Part shown: positions 15,565 to 23,017 of the stretch, piece after piece
Position numbering within the stretch: the stretch's first letter is position 1
Layout of the letters: each line of letters starts with the position of its first letter
Source of the DNA: Hoeflea sp. BRH_c9
Lineage (GTDB): Bacteria; Pseudomonadota; Alphaproteobacteria; Rhizobiales; Rhizobiaceae
DNA: 36,129 nucleotides
NCBI GenBank assembly: GCA_000961635.1
Contig: LADQ01000070.1
Location: 1 to 36,129, forward strand
Direction: 5' to 3'
Made by a program: the position numbers and the translations under genes
Notes under the pieces: model-generated
Databases searched by the model: none
Seen by the model: the letters and a program-made list of their open reading frames with translations, nothing else
What the model was told of the DNA's origin: nothing

Positions 15565-16680
15565 TCAATTTTTTTTGTTTGCCTGCTGGTTCCGGCCCGA
15601 AGCCTGGACGGCAAGCGGGACGGCGTTGCGCATGACGGCAAAGCCAATGAGCAGGAACGGAACCGCCAGAAGACCTCCGACGGGGCCCCACAGCCAGAGC
15701 CAGAACGCCAATGACAGGAATACGAAGAACGGATTGAGCGTGACCGACCGCCCGATCACCTGCGGCGTGACGAATTGCGCTTCAATCAGATTGATGATCA
15801 GAAAAACGGCCATGGGAAAGAAAATCGCCGGAGGCGAGTCCCAGGTTGCCAGCCCGACGCCGAGCAGGACGCCGGCCATCACCGCGGGACCTATATAGAC
15901 GACATAGTTCAAGATGAACGCCAGCATCCCCCACAGATAGGGTTGCGGCACGCCAATCATCCACATTGCCGCGGCGGTCGCCAGTCCGAGGCCTGCATTG
16001 ATCACCGAAATGGACAGCAAGTATCGTGAAACGAACCATTCGGCATCGCGGAACACGCGGGCCGTTCTCAGTCTGGAACGGCGGGTGAAGCACAAGGACA
16101 ACACACTGGCGCGGATCGTATGACGGGTGGCCAGGAAAAAATACAGGCTCGCCAGAAACAGAATGATCTGGCCCACCAGGGCCGGAGCCAGGGTGGCGAT
16201 CTCTTCCATCGCCGAAGTTTCGGCTATGTCAACGGTCATCGCGGCCTTGCCGCCTGCAATGGTGCGGATCTGCTCCTGCACCCCGCCAAGTGTGTCGAAC
16301 ACAGTGCGCCAATCAATCAAATGGCGCTGCAGCTCGCGCCAGATTTGCGGCAACTTGTCGGTCCAGATCGAAAGCGGCAACGTGAACAAGGCGACCGCCA
16401 AGGCAATCATGCCCAAAAACAGCACAACAACGATGGCCGCAGACAAGGCGGCGGGGATATAGCGTTCCAGCGCCGTGGCGACGGGAGACGCCATCAAGCC
16501 GGTGACAATGGCCATGCTGATGGGAGACAGCAGAGACTGGCTGTAGTTCAGCGCCGCCAGGACCGTGATCACGCCGATAATGATGACCGCAATGTGCGCA
16601 AGCGATTGCAGGCTCGCATCCATGCTGGATCTTGCAGCGACGCGCACCATCGGTGGATCGGCACTGTACAATCGTTTCAT
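15565..16680 (-). CDS. AI-2E/PerM family membrane protein
   Basis: A 371-residue polytopic inner-membrane protein of the AI-2E transporter (PerM/TqsA, UPF0118) family. An N-terminal helix pair follows residue 25 (AHIAVIIIGVITVLAALNYS), then a family segment around PVATALERYIP, a central soluble part, and C-terminal helices with YLWGMLAFILNYVVYIGP and NPFFVFLSLAFWLWLWGP. Members export signals or act as Na+/H+ antiporters; the substrate cannot be told here. The ATG at 16680 follows GGGGAAAA; extending upstream gives non-family sequence. A perfect EcfG promoter precedes it. Confidence 0.88.
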   Translation of the reverse strand: MKRLYSADPPMVRVAARSSMDASLQSLAHIAVIIIGVITVLAALNYSQSLLSPISMAIVTGLMASPVATALERYIPAALSAAIVVVLFLGMIALAVALFTLPLSIWTDKLPQIWRELQRHLIDWRTVFDTLGGVQEQIRTIAGGKAAMTVDIAETSAMEEIATLAPALVGQIILFLASLYFFLATRHTIRASVLSLCFTRRSRLRTARVFRDAEWFVSRYLLSISVINAGLGLATAAAMWMIGVPQPYLWGMLAFILNYVVYIGPAVMAGVLLGVGLATWDSPPAIFFPMAVFLIINLIEAQFVTPQVIGRSVTLNPFFVFLSLAFWLWLWGPVGGLLAVPFLLIGFAVMRNAVPLAVQASGRNQQANKKN

Positions 16681-16706
16681 GCGGATTTTCCCCGTAAAGG
16701 CGAAAC

Positions 16707-16731
16707 AACGCGGCACATGGGCAATTGTTCC
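16707..16731 (-). promoter_or_regulatory. EcfG-type promoter for AI-2E/PerM gene
   Basis: Minus strand: GGAAC (16731-16727), 16-base spacer, CGTT (16710-16707), perfect, 27 bases before the ATG at 16680 and inside the 98-base gap behind the CHASE-HWE kinase. Confidence 0.8.
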
Positions 16732-16778
16732 GCCACGGGAGCGAATATCGCGGAGCCGCCCCGCCCGAGGTCGCAGCT

Positions 16779-18587
16779 TCAGGCTGGCCGTGTCGCGTTG
16801 GGTTTTGACGTCACATTGGCGTAAGGCACCGCTATGGTGACATCTATGCCATGCGGGTGTGGCAGACTGGCGATGGATCCGCCAAGTTCGATCCGCATTG
16901 TTGCATCGAGCAGCCGTGTTCCAAACCCGCCCTTTGGACCATCGGCATCGGGATCTTGCGGCTCCGGCGGCATTTCGCTGCGCTCGGACCAGGTCAACAC
17001 AAGCGCGCGCTGCTTCCCGGCCGTATTTTTCAGCGCCCAGGACACATCGAGCGTTCCGGAACTGCACCGGGCCGAGCCATATTTGAGCGAATTGGTAGCC
17101 AGCTCGTGAAAGGCCAGGCCAAACGCCTGGGTCGCGGTTTCATTAAGTTCGACCGCCGGGCCATTCAGATTGTCTTCATCGAGATCGTCGCCAAAAATCT
17201 GCCTGAGTTCCTGACAGAGCAGCGTTTTGAGATCGGCGCCACGCCAGGCGGTGCGCGCCAGCAAATCCTGCGACGCAGCCATCGCCTGCAATCGCGCGGA
17301 GAAGGAATCCGTGAAATCCGCCAATGATTCGGATGTCCGCGCGGTTTGGCGGGATATGGCCAGCACGCGCGCAATCATGTTTTTGATGCGATGCTTCATT
17401 TCCTGCAGCAGAAATTCGCGCTCGGTCAGCGCCCGTTCGGTTTCGCGGCGAAGGGTTCCACCAACCTCAATAGCCCTTTGCTGGGCATGCGATGACGTGG
17501 CCAGGGCGGCGGCGAGCAAGATCGCGGCGACAGCCAGCATGTAGGATCGGGTCTGGTCGACCGGCGAGCGATAAACTTCGGAGGGCCGGATCTCGAGCGT
17601 CCATGTCTGCCCCGCCACATCGATCGTCGTCATCACCGAGTGGGACGCGCCAATCCGCCGGCCGGGGTCTCCCAACGACTGATAGATCATGTTCGAAGCA
17701 GCCGGCTCTCCATCCCACGCGGTGACGTGAATGGGGAGGACCGGTATCCGCCGGAGTGCTGAATCAAAGAAATTGCCGACGCGAAACGGAGCATAGACCA
17801 GGCCGAGAGGCTGGCTGGACTTCCCGGCGAAAAAGGGCATGTAAATCAGGAAGCCGGTTTGCCCGCCATCGGGATCTGGAGTAACCAGCGTCAGCGAAGC
17901 CGAGGCGCGCATGCGCTGTTCTGTCATTGCGGCGATTATGGCCGTCCGGCGTGTCGGCTCCGAGAACATGTCATATCCGAGAGCCCCGGCGTTTTGTTCT
18001 GTCTGCGGTTCCAGAAGCACAATGGGAGTGCGGTCTTGTTCGCTTGTTTCGGGCCAGGGTGCCCGGGCAATGCCATAATTGCGGGCAAGCTCGGTGGCGA
18101 TTGCCACATCCGATTGCGATCCGGTGGGCACATGGCGGGCGAAACCGATGCCCTGGACACCGCTGAATTGTTCGGTTTGCTGCAGCCGCTCGACAAATAT
18201 CCGGAATTGCTCGGCGCTGGGGACGTCACCGACGCCGGCAAACAGGGCTTCCGTCGATTTGATCAGCAGGATGTGATTGTCGATGCGGTCGCGCAGCCGC
18301 TGCACGGCGCGATCGGCCATCGCCGCAAAACTCATCCGGTTCGCCTGATCGATCGTGTACCATGATGCCGCGGCCGTCAGCATGCCCACGAGCACAACGA
18401 CGACAAACACCAGTACTGGCTGGAACCGGTACAACACATTCACACTCTTTTTCACACAAAGGAACGCAACCTCGCTAAGGCGTTCGCGCCCTGTTGGCAA
18501 GGCCGGAGATACCGCGTGGGTCAAGGTGAACCTCCAGGCGCGTTCCGATGTCGACAAAAAGAAATTGAATAATGGCCGGATGAACAT
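16779..18587 (-). CDS. CHASE-domain HWE-family sensor histidine kinase (candidate PhyR kinase)
   Basis: About 602 residues: a membrane helix near 57-78 (VLVFVVVVLVGMLTAAASW), a periplasmic CHASE domain (about 115-320, with GVQGIGFARHVP and VLLEPQTEQNAGALGYDM), a second helix near 350-367, and a HWE/HisKA_2 kinase core. The phospho-acceptor His is about residue 399 in EMKHRIKNMIARVL. The WRGAD motif, N-box HELATNSLKYGSA and GGFGTRLL box are intact. HWE kinases such as PhyK/PakF feed PhyR, and phyR is 5 kb away. The start is uncertain: ATG 18587, or a GTG near 18455 that would begin VKKSVNVLYRF just before helix 1. No EcfG promoter with full consensus was seen. Confidence 0.87.
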   Translation of the reverse strand: MFIRPLFNFFLSTSERAWRFTLTHAVSPALPTGRERLSEVAFLCVKKSVNVLYRFQPVLVFVVVVLVGMLTAAASWYTIDQANRMSFAAMADRAVQRLRDRIDNHILLIKSTEALFAGVGDVPSAEQFRIFVERLQQTEQFSGVQGIGFARHVPTGSQSDVAIATELARNYGIARAPWPETSEQDRTPIVLLEPQTEQNAGALGYDMFSEPTRRTAIIAAMTEQRMRASASLTLVTPDPDGGQTGFLIYMPFFAGKSSQPLGLVYAPFRVGNFFDSALRRIPVLPIHVTAWDGEPAASNMIYQSLGDPGRRIGASHSVMTTIDVAGQTWTLEIRPSEVYRSPVDQTRSYMLAVAAILLAAALATSSHAQQRAIEVGGTLRRETERALTEREFLLQEMKHRIKNMIARVLAISRQTARTSESLADFTDSFSARLQAMAASQDLLARTAWRGADLKTLLCQELRQIFGDDLDEDNLNGPAVELNETATQAFGLAFHELATNSLKYGSARCSSGTLDVSWALKNTAGKQRALVLTWSERSEMPPEPQDPDADGPKGGFGTRLLDATMRIELGGSIASLPHPHGIDVTIAVPYANVTSKPNATRPA

Positions 18588-18641
18588 GCCCAAAATTAGG
18601 CGCGGGCAAAAACTCCGTCTATTAACCAGGTTAATCCCGGA

Positions 18642-19445
18642 TCAGTTCCTGAGCCTTCGCCCTTTCAGGTTGGGCGTGCCGGTGCTGGCGGAAAAGTCCA
18701 TCAGAAAGCGCGCGTCGAAGTCGGCGAAACTGACCGCGCGGCTCACATCGGGGAATGTAACCCAGCCCTTTTCAATACGGGCCAGGTTTTCCTTGTTCAG
18801 TCGGCTGAGCGACCGGTTGACGTGAACCGTCGACAATCCCATGCAGTCGCCGATCTGCTCCTGGGTGAGTTCAATTTCGTAGCCTTCGGATGTCGCAAGC
18901 CCGACCTGCTCGAGGCGGATCCACAATTCAAGCAGGAAGTGCAGGATTCGTTGCGCCGCCGTGCGCGCGCCCAGCGAGACCTTGTGCTCGGCCAATATGT
19001 TGGAATGGCGCACGGTCATCCAGTCCAATCCCGACGCCAGAACGGGAAAGCGCCGATGGATGTCAAGAATGCGGACGGGCTCAATCAATGCAATCGACGC
19101 GTTGGTGAGCGCCGTGGCGGAAAATATCGACAAATAATTGAAATTGACATGCAAGCCGATGAAATCGCCGGGCAGCGAGACCCCGATGATCAGCCGGCGC
19201 CCTGCCGGCGTAATCTTGTAGCGGATCACCCAGCCATGCCGGACAAGAAACGTCACGCGCAATGGCTCGCCATCGAGGACAAACTCTTGCCCCTTGGCGA
19301 TCGTCGCCTGGTTGACCTGCATGGTTTCGAGGTAGTCGACCTCTTCCGTGGTCAGCAGAACAGCCCTGCCCAACCGCCGGACCAACGGACTTGCATCCTT
19401 GGGAATGGCACTCTGACTCTTACCAGGCATCTGGTTCTGTTTCAT
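18642..19445 (-). CDS. Crp/Fnr family transcriptional regulator
   Basis: A 267-residue regulator. A cyclic-nucleotide-binding-like beta-roll spans about 40-150 (FLVRHGWVIRYKITPAGRR, GVSLPGDFIGLH). A long dimer helix follows, then a winged HTH (LTQEQIGDCMGLSTVHVNRS, recognition helix near 215-225). No FNR-type Cys cluster and no canonical cAMP-pocket Arg-Ser pair were recognised, so the signal is unknown. Fnr-like GSR-linked regulators with this core are frequent in rhizobia. The start at 19445 (MKQNQ) is chosen over 19463, which lies within the upstream hairpin; its ribosome site appears to be the 3' arm of that hairpin. Confidence 0.88.
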   Translation of the reverse strand: MKQNQMPGKSQSAIPKDASPLVRRLGRAVLLTTEEVDYLETMQVNQATIAKGQEFVLDGEPLRVTFLVRHGWVIRYKITPAGRRLIIGVSLPGDFIGLHVNFNYLSIFSATALTNASIALIEPVRILDIHRRFPVLASGLDWMTVRHSNILAEHKVSLGARTAAQRILHFLLELWIRLEQVGLATSEGYEIELTQEQIGDCMGLSTVHVNRSLSRLNKENLARIEKGWVTFPDVSRAVSFADFDARFLMDFSASTGTPNLKGRRLRN

Positions 19446-19451
19446 ATCAAA

Positions 19452-19479
19452 GAACCCCGGCAAGCGTCTGCCGGGGTTC
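19452..19479 (-). terminator. Hairpin after csbD, directly before Crp/Fnr start
   Basis: A perfect 11-bp stem (GAACCCCGGCA with TGCCGGGGTTC) with a 6-base loop, 13 bases after the CsbD stop and 6 bases before the Crp/Fnr ATG. The T-run behind it is short (TTCTTT). The GGGG that could bind the ribosome is in the 3' arm, so the hairpin could also limit translation of the regulator. Confidence 0.7.
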
Positions 19480-19492
19480 GCAGAATGAGCGA

Positions 19493-19690
19493 TCAGCTCT
19501 TGTCGAGCCAGTGGTCGATTTCGCGCTCGGCTTCATCGCGGGTCTTGCCATAGCGGGCCTGAATCTTGCCGGCCAACTCGTCACGGCGGCCTTCAACGAC
19601 ATCAAGATCATCGTCGGTGAGTTCGCCCCACTGTGCCTTGGCCTTGCCCTTGAATTCCTTCCACTTGCCTTCAACGATATCCCAATTCAT
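19493..19690 (-). CDS. CsbD family stress protein
   Basis: A 65-residue hydrophilic protein with the full CsbD pattern: MNWDIVEGKWKEFKGKAKAQ, WGELTDDDLDVVEGRRDELAG and IQARYGKTRDEAEREIDHWL. CsbD-like proteins are abundant stationary/stress proteins of unknown biochemical role in many bacteria (sigma-B regulon in Bacillus). The start follows AAGGAG at 7 bases. A perfect EcfG promoter is 66 bases upstream, putting it in the general stress regulon. The overlapping upstream ORF ends in an ATGA junction with its start. Confidence 0.93.
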   Translation of the reverse strand: MNWDIVEGKWKEFKGKAKAQWGELTDDDLDVVEGRRDELAGKIQARYGKTRDEAEREIDHWLDKS

Positions 19691-19908
19691 CTCGAAACTC
19701 CTTGTAACGGTTGCTTTGAAAGCCATTGGCGATCTTCCTGCCGGCTCGCCTCACCAACGTGGCTTGCCCGGATTTGTTCCCTCAGTCGCGGCGCCAATTT
19801 AAAGCTCCGCCGGCGATTGGCCTTTCGGCTCTCCGGAGTGGTTTGAAGGATCGCGCCGACGCTGTTAGGTAGGGGTGCTATCGCCGGACCGTTGTAAATG
19901 CTGATCAT
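19687..19908 (-). CDS. Possible small basic protein overlapping csbD start
   Basis: A 73-codon frame starting MISIYNGPAIAPLP, preceded by GAGGGAAG four bases before its ATG. It is strongly basic in the middle (ESRKANRRRSFKLAPRLREQI). Its stop TGA overlaps the csbD ATG as ATGA, a layout typical of translational coupling. Against it: no recognised family, and the csbD EcfG promoter lies inside it, so a transcript from that promoter would lack its start. Codon use is not decisive. It may be a real rhizobial orphan or chance. Confidence 0.35.
   Translation of the reverse strand: MISIYNGPAIAPLPNSVGAILQTTPESRKANRRRSFKLAPRLREQIRASHVGEASRQEDRQWLSKQPLQGVSR
19756..19780 (-). promoter_or_regulatory. 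EcfG-type promoter for csbD
   Basis: Minus strand: GGAAC (19780-19776), 16-base spacer, CGTT (19759-19756), perfect, 66 bases before the csbD ATG. Confidence 0.82.
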
Positions 19909-19979
19909 AAAACTTCCCTCACTGGGCAAACCTTTCCATGCTCCGTGCGTTGACATCCGCAGATCTGAAGGATTGTTCC

Positions 19980-21230
19980 ATGAAATTGAAATCGCTAGTG
20001 ACGCTGAACGGCATGCTTGGCGTTCCGGGCGGAATTGCTATCGGGCTGTGGGCGCTGGCGATACCGCTGATATGGCTGGAGGCGCGATTCCCGGTCGCCG
20101 GCGATGCGCTGCCATTCTGGCTCGCCATATCGACAGACACCGCCAGATTGCTGCTGTCGACCATCGCGACCGCGGCAATCACCACGCTCGGCCTGGTCTA
20201 TTCCATCATGCTGGTGGTCTTCACCCTGGCTGCCGGCAACATCGCGCCCAGGCTTCTGCAACGGTTTTCACGTGATCGGGTCAACCAGATCACCGCCGGG
20301 CTTCTGGGCGGCACGTTCCTTTTTTCGCTGACGGTGCTGCGCGCCACCGGACCCGACTTCCGCCCGGAAATGTCGGTCGCCGTGGCTTTCCTGCTGGCGG
20401 CGATTTCGGTCCTGCAGGTCATTCATTTCGTTCATTCCGTCTCGCAAAGCGTGACCATCGACGCCGAGGTCGCGACAATCTCGGAACAGCTCGAACGCCA
20501 AATCAACCAGTTGCTCATTGATACCGGTGCGGAAACCAGTGATTTCGAGGACGACAAGCTGGAAACACCGGTCAAAGCCGAACAATCCGGATATGTCACG
20601 CTCATTGATGAGGAGGCTTTGCTCAAACTGGCGCGGCATCACGACACCTATATAGCGGTGCGGGTGGCGGCGGGGGATTTCGTGCTGTCGGGGCAGACCC
20701 TGGCCATGGCGGGGTTTTCAGCCGAGGACGGCAAAGCCGCAGGCGCGGTCTCCCGCGCCATCACTCTCGAGCCCTACCGCGGATCGGTTGACGATATAAG
20801 GTTCTCCGTCCGCATCCTTCTGGAAATCGCCTTGCGCGCGCTGTCGCCCGGGGTCAATGACAGCTTCACCGCGGTCGCCTGCCTCGACCGGATCGCCGCG
20901 GCATTGGTCAAACCCGTATCCGAAGGGATGCGTGGAGATGTGCGCTGCGACGACAATGGGGTGGCGCGCCTGAAAGTGCCCGGCCTGTCGCTTGAGGACC
21001 TGCTGAACATGTCGCTGCATCCGCTTCGCCAGGCCGCCGAGAGAAACATTCTGATGCTCGATCATCTCGGCGTGGTTCTCAATTCGCTGTACTCCGTCGC
21101 CGGTCCCGACGCCAGGAAGCTGATCAAGGTTCACGGCAAGGCGCTGCTGGAGACCGCGGCTTCAGGCAATCCGATCGGTTCCGATCTGGACTTCCTGCAG
21201 CGCCGGCTGGATTTCGCGATTGATGAGTGA
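19980..21230 (+). CDS. DUF2254 family membrane protein
   Basis: A 416-residue protein with four N-terminal transmembrane helices (about 10-30, 50-70, 95-120, 132-152, e.g. IGLWALAIPLIWLE and VAVAFLLAAISVLQVIHFVHS). A large cytoplasmic region follows with the DUF2254 landmarks SGYVTLIDEEALL, RVAAGDFVL and the ALSPGVNDSFTAVACLDRIA motif. Function unknown. The ATG at 19980 (MKLKSLVT) follows GAAGGA; an upstream ATG at 19938 lacks a ribosome site. Divergent from the csbD region; no EcfG promoter on this strand was seen. Confidence 0.88.
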   Translation: MKLKSLVTLNGMLGVPGGIAIGLWALAIPLIWLEARFPVAGDALPFWLAISTDTARLLLSTIATAAITTLGLVYSIMLVVFTLAAGNIAPRLLQRFSRDRVNQITAGLLGGTFLFSLTVLRATGPDFRPEMSVAVAFLLAAISVLQVIHFVHSVSQSVTIDAEVATISEQLERQINQLLIDTGAETSDFEDDKLETPVKAEQSGYVTLIDEEALLKLARHHDTYIAVRVAAGDFVLSGQTLAMAGFSAEDGKAAGAVSRAITLEPYRGSVDDIRFSVRILLEIALRALSPGVNDSFTAVACLDRIAAALVKPVSEGMRGDVRCDDNGVARLKVPGLSLEDLLNMSLHPLRQAAERNILMLDHLGVVLNSLYSVAGPDARKLIKVHGKALLETAASGNPIGSDLDFLQRRLDFAIDE

Positions 21231-21264
21231 TCAGATTGTCCCTGGCGCCGGGCCAGCCGTCCGG

Positions 21265-21600
21265 TCAGTTAAACCGGCTGGCTTGAATCGGGGCCTCTGA
21301 CCGGGCCACCAGATCGCTGGCGATTTCTGGGTTGATCAGTTCAATGTCAACCTCGAGCCCGCCCGCGGCGGTGACGTCCCAAACGATCTCGGCATCCTCA
21401 TAGAACAGCGCCGGATCAACCTCGACACACGTCCCGAAAGTTCTTTTGCTGTTGGACGCCATCGCGCTGATCGCCGGGGAAAGCTCAAGCTCGCACTGCT
21501 GGACTGTTTCATAGGCAAGGGCTGGAGCAGGTTGTTCCGTACAGACCTGAAGATCATCGCCGCATGCAATCAGCAACATGAAGGCTGCGATATGTTCCAT
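21265..21600 (-). CDS. Small exported protein of unknown function, GSR-controlled
   Basis: A 111-residue protein with a short hydrophobic N-terminus (MEHIAAFMLLIACGDDLQVC); LLIAC could be a lipobox-like cleavage site, making it a possible lipoprotein. The mature part is acidic, with a few Cys (QVCTEQP, VQQCELEL, GTCVEVD), and ends in IQASRFN. I recognise no functional family. Start at 21600, preceded by AGGAGACACGTC. A perfect EcfG promoter lies 23 bases upstream, so it is predicted to be strongly stress-induced. Convergent with DUF2254 (34 bases apart). Confidence 0.78.
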   Translation of the reverse strand: MEHIAAFMLLIACGDDLQVCTEQPAPALAYETVQQCELELSPAISAMASNSKRTFGTCVEVDPALFYEDAEIVWDVTAAGGLEVDIELINPEIASDLVARSEAPIQASRFN

Positions 21601-21622
21601 GACGTGTCTCCTTTGGAGAACC

Positions 21623-21647
21623 AACGCCGTTGCGTCATGAAAGTTCC
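21623..21647 (-). promoter_or_regulatory. EcfG-type promoter for small exported protein
   Basis: Minus strand: GGAAC (21647-21643), 16-base spacer, CGTT (21626-21623), perfect, 23 bases before the ATG at 21600 and within the gap after the HWE kinase stop (21679). Confidence 0.82.
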
Positions 21648-21678
21648 GTTTCGGTCACGCCGCGATGTCTCGGGCATG

Positions 21679-22692
21679 TCAGCGCCTCGAACCGACCTCA
21701 TACTGACTCTCGGGAATTGTCAGCTGGTAGATCATCTGTTCTTTTTTGGTTTCATGATGCACGCTCGCCAGCAGCGCCTGCGGGACAACCCGCCCAAGCA
21801 CCGACCCGGAAAAGCCCGGATGATGGTTCGAAGGCGATTCCAGCTCGGTCAGCGGTTTTGCGAATGTTTCGGTCCAGGTCACAATCAGCCGCGGCTCGTT
21901 TTGTTCGTTCGCGCGCTCTTCGCTGGCAAGTTCGACCATGCCGCCGGCCGGCCCCAGGGCGCCTCTGGCCAGCGAATCAATCGCCAGCTCATGCAGCGCC
22001 AGACCGAGGTGCAAGGCCGCGTTCGGAGTGAGATAACTGTCCTGGCCGACAAGTTTGAAAGCGGGCGGCAATTCGCCGAACAGCGGCTGCAGCTGCGATT
22101 TGGTCAGGGCGAACAGGCCCGCGCCGCGCCAATCCGACGCGGTCACCAGATCCTGCGACTGGGCCATGGACTGGATGCGGTTGCGGAAGGAATACAGGAA
22201 TTCGGGGAGGTCTTCGGACGACCGCGCGGTTTGCGAGGCGATCGACTGAATCATCGCCAGCAGGTTTTTTGATCGATGGCTGAGTTCGCGCAGCAGCGTC
22301 TTGAGCACCGCTTCCCGGTACTTCACGTCATCGATATCCAGGATGGTGGTAAATATCCCGACAGTGACGCCGCTTGCGTTGATATCCGGAGCCATCTTCA
22401 GCAGGAACCAGTGCGGATCCTGCTCCGCATCACGCAGAATTTCGAGCTTTTCCGGTGTGCCGCTTTCGATCACACGCTGCTTGGCGGCGGAAACCCTGGA
22501 TGCCTGGTCTCCGAACAGCGCCGCGTCAGTCTGCCCTTCGAGTTCGGCCTCACTCGGCCAGCCTTCGGGAAAATTGGCGACAAACCGTATGGCCAGGTCG
22601 ACATCCTGGTACATTGTGGAAACGCCGGCACTGCGCAAACCGGCCAGCTTGATTCTCAGTCTATCGGTCGCCGTTAGCGGTTTGCTGGTCAT
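21679..22692 (-). CDS. PAS-HWE sensor histidine kinase with degenerate ATP-binding boxes
   Basis: A 337-residue soluble protein: a PAS-like domain (about 20-122, ending VGIFTTILDIDDVK) followed by a HWE dimerisation/phosphoacceptor region with His139 in ELSHRSKNLLAMIQ and a conserved DWRGAGL at 187-193. The catalytic domain departs from the family. The N-box reads HELAIDSLARGAL (Asp239 where the Mg-binding Asn sits, Arg for Tyr), and the usual GFGS-type glycine box is GFSGSVLG. It may be weak, inactive or act as a phosphatase/scaffold. It sits between two EcfG-controlled genes beside phyR, so a role in the GSR is likely. Start ATG 22692; no clear Shine-Dalgarno. Confidence 0.88.
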   Translation of the reverse strand: MTSKPLTATDRLRIKLAGLRSAGVSTMYQDVDLAIRFVANFPEGWPSEAELEGQTDAALFGDQASRVSAAKQRVIESGTPEKLEILRDAEQDPHWFLLKMAPDINASGVTVGIFTTILDIDDVKYREAVLKTLLRELSHRSKNLLAMIQSIASQTARSSEDLPEFLYSFRNRIQSMAQSQDLVTASDWRGAGLFALTKSQLQPLFGELPPAFKLVGQDSYLTPNAALHLGLALHELAIDSLARGALGPAGGMVELASEERANEQNEPRLIVTWTETFAKPLTELESPSNHHPGFSGSVLGRVVPQALLASVHHETKKEQMIYQLTIPESQYEVGSRR

Positions 22693-22795
22693 TGGTTGAC
22701 CTTATATTTGTTAGGGGTGAATAAGTCTAAGGCAGCGGACGCTGGAAACAACCCAGAGCCCGCCGCAACCTTACGAAACTCCCCGCAGCGGACAG

Positions 22796-22960
22796 TCAGA
22801 CTTTCCGGATAAAACTCAGGATCAGGGAGATGGCCAGAAATGCCAGGAACAGGAAGAACAGGACTTGCGCGATACCGACTGAGGTACCGGCTACTCCACC
22901 GAAGCCCAGAACACCGGCGACAACGGCGACAACAAGAAACACGAGAGCGTAATACAGCAT
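22796..22960 (-). CDS. DUF1328 family small membrane protein
   Basis: A 54-residue protein read directly from the sequence: [20 protein letters not shown] then [12 protein letters not shown] and a second helix [17 protein letters not shown], ending IRKV. This is the DUF1328 (YtjA) two-helix pattern. Function unknown; homologues are commonly stress-induced. The start follows AAAGGAG at 7 bases. A perfect EcfG promoter lies 33 bases upstream, overlapping the end of phyR. Confidence 0.92.
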   Translation of the reverse strand: MLYYALVFLVVAVVAGVLGFGGVAGTSVGIAQVLFFLFLAFLAISLILSFIRKV

Positions 22961-22992
22961 CGAAAATCTCCTTTGTCATTCGATGAAGCATC

Positions 22993-23017
22993 AACGCGCC
23001 GTTTTCTATTTGGTTCC
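22993..23017 (-). promoter_or_regulatory. EcfG-type promoter for DUF1328 gene, overlapping phyR 3' end
   Basis: Minus strand: GGAAC (23017-23013), 16-base spacer, CGTT (22996-22993), perfect. The -35 element lies inside the last codons of phyR (stop at 23006). Confidence 0.82.

Noticed and set aside
18450-18515. CGAAC-N15-CGTT in the 5' part of the CHASE kinase gene
   Set aside because: Mismatch in the -35, spacer too short, and the predicted start would leave no room for a ribosome site.
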